From an uncultured Colwellia sp. (lineage in GTDB: Bacteria; Pseudomonadota; Gammaproteobacteria; Enterobacterales; Alteromonadaceae), in assembly GCA_913058395.1 (NCBI GenBank), contig CAJXQI010000031.1:1-32743 (forward strand): DNA of 32,743 nt, written 5' to 3'. Position 1 is the first letter of the stretch; each line of letters begins with the position of its first letter. Both the position numbers and the translations under genes were made by a program. Below the pieces are notes generated by a model that did no database searches, was not told where the DNA came from, and worked only from the letters and a program-made list of their open reading frames with translations. Shown in pieces: positions 17,467 to 26,498 of this stretch.

Positions 17467-17884
17467 CCGAAAATTCACGCCTAACATGTTAAGAGCAAGC
17501 CCCATTGAATAATGCTTTCAATCAAAAATCTCATCTAATACACCAAAGAAATTTAGCAAGTAAAAACTACTAGGTGCCACTTCTGAGTACAGTAACGTTA
17601 ATACATAAACTTTAGATATTGTACCTATAAGAACGAACTGGGAAAGTATAACAATTAGATTGAACGTGCTTATGATTTCAATGCTCAGATGCTGACATAA
17701 AATAAAGGCTTCTAAGAAAACTTAGAAGCCTTTATTTGATAATTACATTGTCATTTAGCCAACCTTTTCTGCTTAACTGATTGGCTTTTAGACTTTAGGG
17801 GTTGTTGTTTTTATTCTTTTATTTATCATCTTGTTAAATAGCTAGCAGCTAAACGCCGTAAAACATATTCAACAATAAAACAAA
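17467..17884. other. 418-bp convergent intergenic region
   Basis: No gene is recognised. Apart from the strong hairpin at 17701-17736 there is only AT-rich sequence. A weak second hairpin with arms AGCCAA (17758-17763) and TTGGCT (17782-17787) followed by TTTT lies on the peptidase side. Confidence 0.5.
17701..17736. terminator. Bidirectional terminator between convergent genes
   Basis: A perfect 16-bp stem AATAAAGGCTTCTAAG / CTTAGAAGCCTTTATT with an AAAA loop. T-rich ends on both strands make it usable from both directions. It is 235 nt after the solute-binding-protein stop and 149 nt beyond the M1 peptidase stop. Confidence 0.75.
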
Positions 17885-19744
17885 TTAGTTTAATAAAATA
17901 GCGTCAACAGTACCTTGTGCTAAAGGATGGTAACCAGGACGTGCTTTCTCATAAACGCCTTGTGCCCATTGCTTGCCTTTAGCTGATTTAGCTAATTCTT
18001 TATACAAAGGAACAATAAGTTTACGACGACCAATCGACTCTAAGTAGTCTGCCATTGCAGGATACACCACGTCATAACCAGAACGTAATGCTAACAAATA
18101 CCAAGCATGTGCAACTTCAGCATTCGTGCTTTTAGTTAAGTTATATGCGTTATCTAAACTTTCCATACGTTGCTTAGAAATATCTAATGGTAAGTTATTA
18201 ATAAAGTGCAACCATTCATGTAATGTCCAAGTTTTAGTCGGCATTTGTGCCAACTCAAGCTGACCGCTAGTCCACTTAGTAATATAATCATCAACAATAA
18301 CAAATGCATCTGAAGTAGGTTTAGGAGTGTAGCTTGGTAGACCTTGTTCGTAAATCCACTCGTTAACTTCAGCATCGCTAACAATACCTGCATATTTGTC
18401 AGTTAAATTAGCTTTTAAGTATTTAACAAAGTTTTTAGTGCCTAAGCTTTCAAACGCATGATCATCAAAATATTGCATGATAAAAGTATCAAACTTTGCA
18501 CGACCAAACTTTTCTTCTAAGTAAACTAAAAACAGCTGACCTTTAGTGTAAGGTACACCTGAAAATGCATCATCTGGATCACGTCCATTCAAATCAATAA
18601 ACAGTTGTGTATCACCCGGTGGTAATTCAGCAATTTCGTAATTTAAATTTTGAGCATCAAGCGCACGCTCCATTACCGCACGATCAGCACCAAATACGGC
18701 TTCCATAATGCGGTTTTCAACATAGCTGGTAAAACCTTCGTTTAACCATAGATCATGCCAGCTTTCATTTGTTACTAAGTTACCTGACCAAGAGTGCGCA
18801 AGTTCATGGGCAATTAAGTTAACTAAGCTTTTATCACCCGCAACAACAGTTGGCGTAATAAATGATAACCTTGGATTTTCCATGCCGCCAAACGGAAAGC
18901 TTGGTGGTAAAATAAGCAGGTCGTAACGACCCCAGCGATAAGCACCGAAAAGCTTTTCAGTTTCATCAATCATTTTTTGCGTGTCATCAAACTCAGCAAC
19001 AGCGCGATCTAAGATATAATGTTCAGCGTAGATACCGGTTTGTTTACTCATTGCTTTAAATTCTAAATCACCAACACCAATGGCGATTAAATAAGCAGGA
19101 ATAGCTTGAGGCATTGAGAAAGAGTAGTCACCATCACGTGCGGTGTCAGGCTCATTATTCGCACTCATTACTGCTAATAAATCATCACTCGTTGTAATAC
19201 GGGCATTGTAAGTCATACGAACACTTGGCGTGTCTTGAATTGGGATCCACGAGCGCGCATGAATAGCCTGACTTTGACTGAACATAAACGGTTTTTCTTT
19301 GCCTGCAGTTTGCTCAGGAGACAACCATTGTAGGCCTGAAGCTTGAGGTAATGAATTATAATAAATTCTTAGTTTTGGCGTTTGGAATGAAGTTTTAACG
19401 GTAAGCTTTGCCCCCATAACATCATCACGTTTACCTAAAGTAAACGCTACGTTGCGCCATTGGCCGTTAGCCGATTTTGCCATCACACGATGAACTTCTA
19501 AATCACGAGTATCCAAATATACATTAGCAACATCATTGCTAAGCCAATTTAAGCTTAACTCTGCAAAACCTTTTAATGATTTTTCTTCAAAATCAACGGC
19601 TAAATCCAAATACAGGTGATTCACTTTAACCTGATCATAATTGGCATAAGTTAACGCATCATTTACTTGCGCCATAGCTAATTGGGCCCAAGCTAGCTGC
19701 GCAACACAGCAAATGGTGGCGACAAGACGAATAAAAATTTTCAT
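17885..19744 (-). CDS. M1-family zinc metallopeptidase (leukotriene A4 hydrolase-like aminopeptidase)
   Basis: A 619-residue exported aminopeptidase. The signal peptide covers about residues 1-25 ([17 protein letters not shown]). The catalytic domain has the substrate-binding GGMEN motif (286-290) and the zinc site HELAH (313-317) with the third ligand Glu336 in NEGFTSYVE, the standard HExxH-x18-E spacing. [18 protein letters not shown] and the helical C-terminal domain match the leukotriene A4 hydrolase-type branch rather than PepN. GGATAC is a plausible Shine-Dalgarno. Downstream of motY on the same strand but separated from it by a terminator, so probably an independent unit involved in periplasmic peptide use. 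Confidence 0.92.
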   Translation of the reverse strand: MKIFIRLVATICCVAQLAWAQLAMAQVNDALTYANYDQVKVNHLYLDLAVDFEEKSLKGFAELSLNWLSNDVANVYLDTRDLEVHRVMAKSANGQWRNVAFTLGKRDDVMGAKLTVKTSFQTPKLRIYYNSLPQASGLQWLSPEQTAGKEKPFMFSQSQAIHARSWIPIQDTPSVRMTYNARITTSDDLLAVMSANNEPDTARDGDYSFSMPQAIPAYLIAIGVGDLEFKAMSKQTGIYAEHYILDRAVAEFDDTQKMIDETEKLFGAYRWGRYDLLILPPSFPFGGMENPRLSFITPTVVAGDKSLVNLIAHELAHSWSGNLVTNESWHDLWLNEGFTSYVENRIMEAVFGADRAVMERALDAQNLNYEIAELPPGDTQLFIDLNGRDPDDAFSGVPYTKGQLFLVYLEEKFGRAKFDTFIMQYFDDHAFESLGTKNFVKYLKANLTDKYAGIVSDAEVNEWIYEQGLPSYTPKPTSDAFVIVDDYITKWTSGQLELAQMPTKTWTLHEWLHFINNLPLDISKQRMESLDNAYNLTKSTNAEVAHAWYLLALRSGYDVVYPAMADYLESIGRRKLIVPLYKELAKSAKGKQWAQGVYEKARPGYHPLAQGTVDAILLN

Positions 19745-19762
19745 AAATTGTATCCAAAACTA

Positions 19763-19800
19763 AAGAGGCCTGTAGATTACAGGTAATCTACAGGCCTCTT
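19763..19800 (-). terminator. Terminator of motY
   Basis: A perfect 18-bp inverted repeat with arms AAGAGGCCTGTAGATTAC (19763-19780) and GTAATCTACAGGCCTCTT (19783-19800) and a 2-nt loop. It sits between motY and the M1 peptidase start. On the minus strand the stem is followed by TAGTTTTGG, a modest T tract. Confidence 0.75.
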
Positions 19801-19825
19801 CAAGTACTAATTATGGCTTAAATGA

Positions 19826-20692
19826 CTAAGGTTGTTCCATTCGAATAACTACTCGACGGTTTTTACTACGACCAATGATAGTTTGGTTCGATGCTACGTG
19901 ACGCTTTTCACCATAACCATTCGCATCAATTCGGCTCGCATCAATGCCACTACTAACAATTAAGTCTTTCACCTTATTTGCTCGGCGCTGCGACATTTTC
20001 AAGTTGGTATTCCGGCCACCGTAACTATCAGAATAGCCATCAACTAATACTAGATCTAATTCAGGATCGAGCGACAAATACTCAACAATCATATTCATTC
20101 GCTTTTGAGATGATTTAGTTAACTTGTCTGAGCCAAATTGATAATTAAGCACCGTATATGAAATATCATCGAAACTAAAATTTAATAAATTTCCTACACA
20201 GCCAACAAAGTCTTGATATGCTTTTTGAAAACGAGCGGTTGATAGGCCAACACTAATTTTTTCATTATCACTATACCAATCATTATAATAAAATGTTGGG
20301 CTCATACCTTGGTCAAGCTCATTAAGCATGTTCCAAGCAATTTTCTTCGGTAAACTGGGAGCGAACTGTTTATGTAACTTCATGTCTGCTATTGTTCTTC
20401 CGGAAATTCCAGGACGCCAGTTTGGTGCTTCAGAGCGAACTTCCGCTAATGAATAACTGTCGGGCAAGCGCATCATATCAAGTTCAAATTCCATGTTCAT
20501 TTGACGATTAGCGGAGCTATAAAATTTAGCTTCACCGTAACGAGGAATTTGATGCGACAAGGTGCATTGTAGACGGGAATTATCGGTTAACTGCCAATTA
20601 GAATCTTCTATATCGGCACGGTATTGCCTGATGCCAGCATTTGCTTGGGCAACAATAAGCGATAATATAAATAAGGAAAGCAGTTTTTTCAT
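19826..20692 (-). CDS. motY: Flagellar motor T-ring protein MotY (OmpA-like C terminus)
   Basis: Component of the periplasmic T ring that anchors the stator of sodium-driven polar flagella. The 288-residue precursor has a signal peptide (KKLLSLFILSLIVAQANA). The N-terminal MotY domain (RQYRADIEDSNWQL, PRYGEAKFYS, PNWRPG, PTFYYNDWYSD) resembles Vibrio MotY from memory. It ends with an OmpA peptidoglycan-binding domain (about 185-285: VLVDGYSDSYGGRNTNLKMSQRRANKV, NRRVVIRM). The start is uncertain: ATGs at 20713, 20707 and 20692 are in frame and none has a clear Shine-Dalgarno; 20692 gives the cleanest signal peptide. It is divergent from rnt, and I recall motY-rnt as a conserved pair in Vibrio and Shewanella. 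No other flagellar genes are in the window. Confidence 0.88.
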   Translation of the reverse strand: MKKLLSLFILSLIVAQANAGIRQYRADIEDSNWQLTDNSRLQCTLSHQIPRYGEAKFYSSANRQMNMEFELDMMRLPDSYSLAEVRSEAPNWRPGISGRTIADMKLHKQFAPSLPKKIAWNMLNELDQGMSPTFYYNDWYSDNEKISVGLSTARFQKAYQDFVGCVGNLLNFSFDDISYTVLNYQFGSDKLTKSSQKRMNMIVEYLSLDPELDLVLVDGYSDSYGGRNTNLKMSQRRANKVKDLIVSSGIDASRIDANGYGEKRHVASNQTIIGRSKNRRVVIRMEQP

Positions 20693-20886
20693 AACAATAA
20701 TTTTCATGCCCATTAATCTATTCTAAATAGCGACAATCACTCTATCGACATAATTGTTAATAACTTTAGCAGTAAAATGACATTTGCCAAAATTAAATTG
20801 CCTGCATTGCACTTTCGTGATGCCTTAGTCGTGGATCTCTGAGATAATCTAGCAAATTTATAATCTAAGTAAAATTTATCTATTCT

Positions 20887-21582
20887 ATGTCTGACAATTC
20901 AAGCTCTACAAAATCAACTTCCGATAAATCATTATTTGCGCAACGCTTTCGCGGTTACTTCCCTGTTGTTATTGACGTTGAAACAGCAGGTTTTAATGCA
21001 AAAACTGATGCACTACTAGAAATTGCTGCTACAACATTATCGTTAGATGAAAACACCGGTCAATTTAGCTTAGATGAAACAATTCACTTTAATGTTGACC
21101 CTTTTGAAGGTGCTAACTTAGAAAAAGCTGCACTAGAGTTTACAGGTATTGATCCAACAAACCCATTGCGTGGCGCTGTTGATGAGAAAAAAGCAATGAC
21201 TGAAATATTTAAGTTAGTGCGTAAAAAAATGAAAGCTGCAGGTTGTCAACGAGCAGTTATGGTGGCTCATAATGCTGCTTTTGATTTAGGTTTTGTTAAT
21301 GCTGCTACAGAACGCTGCTTAATAAAACGTTCGCCATTTCATCCATTTGTCAGTTTTGATACCACAACCTTGTCAGGCTTAACACTTGGACAAACCGTAC
21401 TTGCAAAAGCGTGTGCCACAGCCGGAATTGATTTCAATAACAGCGAAGCCCACTCAGCGCTTTACGACACAGAAAAAACAGCTGAACTATATTGTTATAT
21501 CGTTAATAAATGGCAACAACTCGGTGGCTGGCCTTTAGCTGACGTAACAGGTGAAGCTGACTCAGAGTCCTTAGAAAGCTAA
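20887..21582 (+). CDS. rnt: Ribonuclease T
   Basis: DEDDh-family 3'-5' exoribonuclease that trims tRNA and other stable RNA 3' ends. The 231-residue product has ExoI ([10 protein letters not shown] with D30 and E32), ExoII ([13 protein letters not shown]), and ExoIII ([16 protein letters not shown]) with the catalytic His and Asp. [16 protein letters not shown] and [16 protein letters not shown] match RNase T closely. An extra Ser/Thr-rich N-terminal tail of about 15 residues precedes the core. It is divergent from motY across a 194-bp gap. Identification is secure. Confidence 0.95.
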   Translation: MSDNSSSTKSTSDKSLFAQRFRGYFPVVIDVETAGFNAKTDALLEIAATTLSLDENTGQFSLDETIHFNVDPFEGANLEKAALEFTGIDPTNPLRGAVDEKKAMTEIFKLVRKKMKAAGCQRAVMVAHNAAFDLGFVNAATERCLIKRSPFHPFVSFDTTTLSGLTLGQTVLAKACATAGIDFNNSEAHSALYDTEKTAELYCYIVNKWQQLGGWPLADVTGEADSESLES

Positions 21583-21646
21583 TACTCTAAAATTGACTAT
21601 AACCAAGATAACTATAGAAACTTGTGCGTAAACTCACGTGCAAGTT

Positions 21647-22024
21647 TTAAAACAACGATTTAGCCTTTTTGCGATGATTAGATCTTAAAAGTAAATTTCT
21701 CAATGCAATAATCATTAAACCAAAGGCTAGAAACTGCAAAGCCGGAATATTTGTTTTCAATACCAAGGTCATCGCAACAGCAAAGTATGCGTAAGGTAAA
21801 TATTCATAAATGAAAAATGGTAATATTTTTTTGTTTTTTTCATTGCCTTTAAAACGATCAACTCGGCGATATCCTGAGCGCCTAACCAGCATAAAGCAAC
21901 CTACTACGTAGAATAAACCTGCCGATGCATAAACAGCCCAATCGCTATAGAATGCTAATAAATAAGCACAAATAAAAAAATATAAATAAGGCAGATTTTC
22001 ATAAATAAATTTAGGATAAAACAC
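21647..22024 (-). CDS. Small membrane protein made of two tandem copies of a two-helix module
   Basis: A protein of unknown function, about 125 residues with four predicted membrane segments. It is an internal duplication: copy 1 starts KFIYENLPYLYFFICAYLL and ends LVRRSGYRR; copy 2 starts FFIYEYLPYAYFAVAMTLV and ends LLRSNHRK. Each copy has the F-I-Y-E-x-L-P-Y-x-Y-F signature, two hydrophobic helices and a basic end. The start is placed at GTG 22024 because GGGGAG lies 6 nt upstream; an ATG at 22045 would add MKDGERL but has no Shine-Dalgarno. It lies convergent with rnt. No family name is recognised. Confidence 0.68.
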   Translation of the reverse strand: MFYPKFIYENLPYLYFFICAYLLAFYSDWAVYASAGLFYVVGCFMLVRRSGYRRVDRFKGNEKNKKILPFFIYEYLPYAYFAVAMTLVLKTNIPALQFLAFGLMIIALRNLLLRSNHRKKAKSLF

Positions 22025-22045
22025 TAACCTCTCCCCATCTTTCAT

Positions 22046-22351
22046 TTAATGTCGTTATTGATTTTTACAGCAACCAATATAAGCAGCCTTATTATTGGTT
22101 TAGCACAAATATAGGAATTGACTAAGTTTTTCCTAATATATTGTTTTAAAAAACCGACGTAACAAACATCTTTAGTGGTCAGAGATTACCCTGAAATATA
22201 CTTTTATTATTTTTACTTTTGTTAGTAGCAAGGCATAGGCTAGAAGAAGCTATTTTGCTTATCTTTTAATGTTTTCGTAAAATTTGGGCACAAAAAAGCC
22301 GCGATAACGCGGCTTTAAACTGATAATTTATTTAATAGCGTAAACTATTAA
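22046..22351. other. 306-bp intergenic region
   Basis: It contains the terminator of the peroxiredoxin gene (22291-22316) and presumably the promoter of the membrane-protein gene at 21647-22024. Nothing else is recognised in this AT-rich stretch. Confidence 0.5.
22291..22316 (-). terminator. Rho-independent terminator of the peroxiredoxin gene
   Basis: AAAGCCGCG (22295-22303) and CGCGGCTTT (22308-22316) form a 9-bp GC-rich stem with loop ATAA. On the minus strand the stem is followed by a T run, 36 nt after the stop codon. Confidence 0.88.
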
Positions 22352-22957
22352 TTAAAGTGTATCAGCGTTATCAGTAAGGTAAGAAGCAACGCCTTCTGGA
22401 GAAGCTGTCATGCCTTTATCACCTTTGTTCCAACCAGCTGGACATACTTCACCGTGCTCTTGGTGAAATTGTAATGCGTCAACCATGCGGATCATTTCGT
22501 CAACGTTACGACCTAGTGGTAAATCGTTAACTACTTGATGACGAACACTACCTTCTTCATCAATTAAGAAAGAACCACGGAAAGCAACACCAGCTTCTGG
22601 ATGCTCAACGTCGTATGCTTTACAAATTTCATGTTTAACATCAGCAACTAGCGTGTATTGAACTGGACCAATACCACCATCGTTTACTGGTGTGTTACGC
22701 CATGCGTTGTGAGAAAATTGTGAATCAATAGAAACACCAATTACTTCAACACCACGGCTTTTGAATTCTTCCATGCGGTGATCAAATGCTAAAAGCTCTG
22801 AAGGACATACGAAAGTAAAATCTAGTGGGTAGAAAAATACTACCGCTTTTTTACCTTTAATCGCTTGTGCTAGGTTAAAGCTATCAACAATTTCACCTGA
22901 ACCTAAAACTGCTGCAGCTGTGAAATCAGGTGCTGGACGACCGACTAATACACTCAT
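22352..22957 (-). CDS. Typical 2-Cys peroxiredoxin (Prx1/AhpC family)
   Basis: Thiol peroxidase reducing hydrogen peroxide and organic hydroperoxides. The 201-residue product has the peroxidatic Cys51 in FYPLDFTFVCPSE, GVSIDSQFSHNAW, GSFLIDEEG, and the resolving Cys172 in GEVCPAGW, with a C-terminal YLTDN tail. ATG 22957 was chosen over the upstream ATG because GGAG sits 7 nt before it. It follows grxD on the same strand with an 84-bp gap holding a hairpin, and sodB is divergent, so this is an oxidative-stress cluster. No ahpF is adjacent, so it is probably reduced by thioredoxin or a separate system. Confidence 0.92.
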   Translation of the reverse strand: MSVLVGRPAPDFTAAAVLGSGEIVDSFNLAQAIKGKKAVVFFYPLDFTFVCPSELLAFDHRMEEFKSRGVEVIGVSIDSQFSHNAWRNTPVNDGGIGPVQYTLVADVKHEICKAYDVEHPEAGVAFRGSFLIDEEGSVRHQVVNDLPLGRNVDEMIRMVDALQFHQEHGEVCPAGWNKGDKGMTASPEGVASYLTDNADTL

Positions 22958-22998
22958 TATATTCTCCAATTTTTTAAAATATTATTATTTCTTTAACG

Positions 22999-23026
22999 TT
23001 AACACCACCTAGTATGGTGGCGTTAA
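22999..23026 (-). repeat. Stem-loop between grxD and the peroxiredoxin gene
   Basis: TTAACACCACC (22999-23009) and GGTGGCGTTAA (23016-23026) form an 11-bp stem with one wobble pair and a 6-nt loop. There is no T run after it on the minus strand, so it is not a classical terminator. It may be an attenuator, a processing site or an operator in the leader of the peroxiredoxin gene. Confidence 0.5.
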
Positions 23027-23041
23027 GTTGTAATTCAATAG

Positions 23042-23383
23042 CTACTCAGCACTTTCTTCTGAGCTATGCTTAGCAGCGGTTTCTTTAACTAAAGTTTGTA
23101 ATTCACCTTGTTGGTACATTTCCATAATGATGTCACAACCGCCGACTAATTCGCCGTCAACCCATAGTTGTGGAAATGTTGGCCAATCAGCATATTTTGG
23201 TAATTCAGCACGAATATCAGGATTTTGTAAAATATCAACATAAGCAAATTTTTCACCACAAGCCATTATTGCTTGTGACGCTTGTGATGAGAAACCACAG
23301 CTTGGCAATTTCGGTGAGCCCTTCATATAAAGAAGAATAGTGTTTTCGCTGATTTGTTCTTTAATACGTTCGATAGTATCCAT
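23042..23383 (-). CDS. grxD: Monothiol glutaredoxin Grx4
   Basis: CGFS-type glutaredoxin that carries a [2Fe-2S] cluster with glutathione and a BolA partner and acts in iron-sulfur trafficking. The 113-residue product has the active-site C29-G-F-S32 in LPSCGFSSQ, WPTFPQLWVDGELVGGCDI with the cis-Pro and GGCD glutathione-binding motifs, and the usual family length. AGAGG lies 6 nt before the ATG. It is divergent from sodB and upstream of the peroxiredoxin gene. Confidence 0.95.
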   Translation of the reverse strand: MDTIERIKEQISENTILLYMKGSPKLPSCGFSSQASQAIMACGEKFAYVDILQNPDIRAELPKYADWPTFPQLWVDGELVGGCDIIMEMYQQGELQTLVKETAAKHSSEESAE

Positions 23384-23522
23384 AATAACCTCTAAAAATT
23401 AATACCTATTGCGCTCAATACTTAATGAAAACTGACTAAATACACAGAACAATAAATACTAAAGCAAAAAATTTATATATTAAAACAAAATAGCCTTGAT
23501 AAAATCTATGGTAATACCTATA

Positions 23523-23565
23523 TACTTGGGTAAACTATGCAAGCTTTAATACCCGAGTAGTTTAC
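23523..23565 (+). promoter_or_regulatory. Two mutually exclusive stem-loops upstream of sodB
   Basis: TACTTGGGTA (23523-23532) can pair with TACCCGAGTA (23550-23559). Alternatively GTAAACTA (23530-23537) can pair with TAGTTTAC (23558-23565). The arms overlap, so only one can form at a time. The element is 79 nt before the sodB start and is either a leader switch or a composite operator. Seen in the sequence; the function is inferred. Confidence 0.4.
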
Positions 23566-23643
23566 TAGGTTTTAGAAAAAAACAAACTACTTCTTTACGT
23601 TTGCATAAGAATAAATTTTTATAATAATATCCTGGAGAATATA

Positions 23644-24225
23644 ATGGCTATCGAATTACCTGCACTACCATATGCAATGGACGCACTAGTACCACACATT
23701 TCACAAGAAACATTAGAATTTCACTACGGTAAGCACCACAACACTTACGTTGTAAAGTTAAACGGTCTTATTGAAGGTACTGATTTCGAAGGTAAATCTT
23801 TAGAAGATATCGTTAAGTCATCTTCTGCTGGTGTTTTTAACAATGCTGCACAAATTTGGAACCACACATTTTACTGGAACAGCCTAAGCCCAAATGGTGG
23901 CGGTGAGCCAACGGGTGCGTTAGCTGACGCAATTAATGCAAACTTCGGCTCTTTTGACGAATTCAAAGCTAAATTTACTGATAGTGCTATCAATAACTTT
24001 GGTTCAAGCTGGACTTGGTTAGTTAAAAACGCTGACGGCAGCCTTGCAATTGTAAACACTTCAAATGCAGCAACACCATTAACTGAAGAAGGTGTAACAC
24101 CACTTCTAACAGTAGATTTGTGGGAACACGCATACTACATTGATTACCGTAACCTTCGCCCAAGCTACATGGCAGGTTTCTGGGCATTAGCAAACTGGGA
24201 TTTTGCTTCAGCAAACTTCGCTTAA
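23644..24225 (+). CDS. sodB: Iron superoxide dismutase
   Basis: Cytosolic enzyme that dismutates superoxide. The 193-residue product has all four metal ligands: H27, H74, D158 and H162 ([11 protein letters not shown]). The iron-type signatures [13 protein letters not shown] (Gln70) and [10 protein letters not shown] are present, and its length matches E. coli SodB. GGAG precedes the ATG. It has its own terminator and is divergent from grxD, placing iron-sulfur and peroxide defence genes side by side. Confidence 0.97.
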   Translation: MAIELPALPYAMDALVPHISQETLEFHYGKHHNTYVVKLNGLIEGTDFEGKSLEDIVKSSSAGVFNNAAQIWNHTFYWNSLSPNGGGEPTGALADAINANFGSFDEFKAKFTDSAINNFGSSWTWLVKNADGSLAIVNTSNAATPLTEEGVTPLLTVDLWEHAYYIDYRNLRPSYMAGFWALANWDFASANFA

Positions 24226-24252
24226 TAGCTCGTTAAAACATTTTTCAAAAAT

Positions 24253-24282
24253 AAAAAACCAGAATTTATTCTGGTTTTTTTT
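24253..24282 (+). terminator. Rho-independent terminator of sodB
   Basis: A 13-bp stem AAAAAACCAGAAT (24253-24265) / ATTCTGGTTTTTT (24268-24280) with a TT loop and an eight-T run, 28 nt after the sodB stop. Confidence 0.9.
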
Positions 24283-24521
24283 ATCACTAATTTTTTAATA
24301 TCCACCAAAGTTAACTATTTATTCAATAACATAGCCTCCTATCTTTTTTTCTATCGTTACAATTTATTTTGCTATTTTTTAACTGCTTTATAAATTTACA
24401 ACTACGCTTATAAATAGAAATTGTAAAAAACACGGTCTAATTATTTATGTAGAGTTTGATAAGTAACGCATACGGTCGAATTATCAGCTCGGTCTGAACG
24501 ATTTATCTTCTGGAGGCGGTT

Positions 24522-26456
24522 ATGAGTATATTTCAGCATTACCAATCACGTTACGATGAAGCACAAGAAGAGTGCTATTCAATTCAAGACTTTCTAAGCT
24601 TATGCCAAAGCGACCAAACAGCGTACGCAAGTGCAGCACAACGTTTGCTCAACGCCATTGGCGAACCTGAAATGGTCGATACATCTTCCGAGCCTTGCCT
24701 AAGTCGAATTTTCTCTAATCGTGTCATTGCCCGCTATCCAGCTTTTAAAGAATTCTATGGTATGGAAGAAGCCATTGAACAAATTGTTGCTTACCTAACC
24801 CATGCCTCACAAGGGTTAGAGGAACAAAAACAAATTTTATACTTACTGGGCCCTGTTGGTGGTGGCAAGTCATCATTAGCTGAAAAGCTTAAAGCGTTAA
24901 TGCAGCAAGAGCCAATTTACGTATTAAGTGCCAATGGTGAGCGCAGCCCGGTAAATGATCATCCATTTTGCCTATTTGATGCCAGTTCTGACGGTAAAAT
25001 TTTACAACAAGAATATAATATTCCTGAGCGTTATCTCAGTACTATCATGTCACCTTGGGCTGCAAAACGTTTGCATGAATTTAAAGGCGACATTGCTAAG
25101 TTTGAAGTAATTAAAGTTTATCCATCGATTCTCGATCAAATCGCTATTGCGAAAACAGAGCCTGGAGATGATAACAATCAAGACATTTCCGCTTTAGTTG
25201 GTAAAGTTGATATTCGCCAACTAGAACATTTCGCCCAAAACGACCCTGATGCTTACAGCTATTCTGGTGCATTATGTCGAGCCAACCAAGGTTTGATGGA
25301 GTTTGTTGAAATGTTTAAGGCGCCAATTAAGGTCTTACACCCACTTTTAACCGCGACACAAGAGGGGAATTACAATCCAACAGAAGGCCTTTCTGCCCTG
25401 CCATTCAATGGTATTTTACTGGCGCATTCAAATGAATCTGAGTGGCAAACCTTTAGAAACAACAAAAATAATGAAGCATTTTTAGACCGGGTTTATATTG
25501 TTAAAGTGCCTTACTGTATGCGGGTTTCTGAAGAAGTTAAAATTTATCAAAAACTATTAGAAAACAGTGAATTAAACAACGCACAATGTGCACCTGACAC
25601 CTTGGAAACCTTAGCGCAATTTTCAGTGTTATCACGGTTAAAAGATCCTGAAAATTCCAGCGTTTATTCAAAAATGCGTGTTTACGATGGTGAAAGTTTA
25701 AAAGACACAGATCCAAAAGCAAAATCGTATCAAGAATATCGTGATTATGCCGGAGTAGACGAAGGTATGTCGGGGCTTTCAACACGTTTTGCTTTTAAAA
25801 TTCTGTCCCGTGTTTTTAACTTTGACCACCTAGAAGTTGCAGCAAACCCAGTGCACTTATTTTATGTACTTGAGCAGCAAATTGAACGAGAACAACTGCC
25901 ACAGGAATCAGCAGAACGCTATTTAGAGTTTATTAAAGGCTACTTATCACCACAATACATTGAATTTATTGGTAAAGAAATTCAAACCGCATACCTAGAG
26001 TCATATTCAGAATACGGACAAAACATTTTTGACCGTTATGTTACCTACGCAGATTTTTGGATCCAAGACCAAGAGTATCGCGACGCTGAAACAGGACAAC
26101 TATTTGATCGCGAAGCACTAAACAACGAGTTAGAAAAAATTGAAAAGCCAGCAGGCATAAGTAACCCAAAAGATTTCAGAAACGAAATTGTCAACTTTGT
26201 ACTGCGTGCTAAGGCCAATAACAACGGCAAAAACCCATTGTGGACTAGCTACGAAAAATTACGCACCGTTATTGAGAAAAAAATGTTCTCAAACACTGAA
26301 GATTTATTACCCGTTATTTCTTTCAATACCAAAACCTCAAATGACGACCAACAAAAACATGACGACTTTGTTGAACGGATGATGACTAAAGGTTACACCA
26401 AGAAGCAAGTCAGATTGCTTTCTGAATGGTATTTACGGGTTAGAAAATCTTCTTAA
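24522..26456 (+). CDS. yeaG: PrkA-family serine protein kinase YeaG
   Basis: Serine/threonine kinase of the PrkA family, a stress and stationary-phase signalling protein. The 644-residue product has the same length as E. coli YeaG and follows it by eye along its whole length: Walker A LLGPVGGGKSS (about 108-118), ANGERSPVNDHPFCLF, KTEPGDDNNQDISALVGKVD, GALCRANQGLMEFVEMFKAPIKVLHPLLTATQEG, ILAHSNESEW, and a C-terminal kinase-like region ending RLLSEWYLRVRKSS. A strong GGAGG precedes the ATG. It is the first gene of the yeaG-yeaH-ycgB run, 42 bp before yeaH. Confidence 0.96.
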   Translation: MSIFQHYQSRYDEAQEECYSIQDFLSLCQSDQTAYASAAQRLLNAIGEPEMVDTSSEPCLSRIFSNRVIARYPAFKEFYGMEEAIEQIVAYLTHASQGLEEQKQILYLLGPVGGGKSSLAEKLKALMQQEPIYVLSANGERSPVNDHPFCLFDASSDGKILQQEYNIPERYLSTIMSPWAAKRLHEFKGDIAKFEVIKVYPSILDQIAIAKTEPGDDNNQDISALVGKVDIRQLEHFAQNDPDAYSYSGALCRANQGLMEFVEMFKAPIKVLHPLLTATQEGNYNPTEGLSALPFNGILLAHSNESEWQTFRNNKNNEAFLDRVYIVKVPYCMRVSEEVKIYQKLLENSELNNAQCAPDTLETLAQFSVLSRLKDPENSSVYSKMRVYDGESLKDTDPKAKSYQEYRDYAGVDEGMSGLSTRFAFKILSRVFNFDHLEVAANPVHLFYVLEQQIEREQLPQESAERYLEFIKGYLSPQYIEFIGKEIQTAYLESYSEYGQNIFDRYVTYADFWIQDQEYRDAETGQLFDREALNNELEKIEKPAGISNPKDFRNEIVNFVLRAKANNNGKNPLWTSYEKLRTVIEKKMFSNTEDLLPVISFNTKTSNDDQQKHDDFVERMMTKGYTKKQVRLLSEWYLRVRKSS

Positions 26457-26498
26457 GTTATACTTAGTTACAGCCCTTGAACTAAGTTGGGAGCAATT

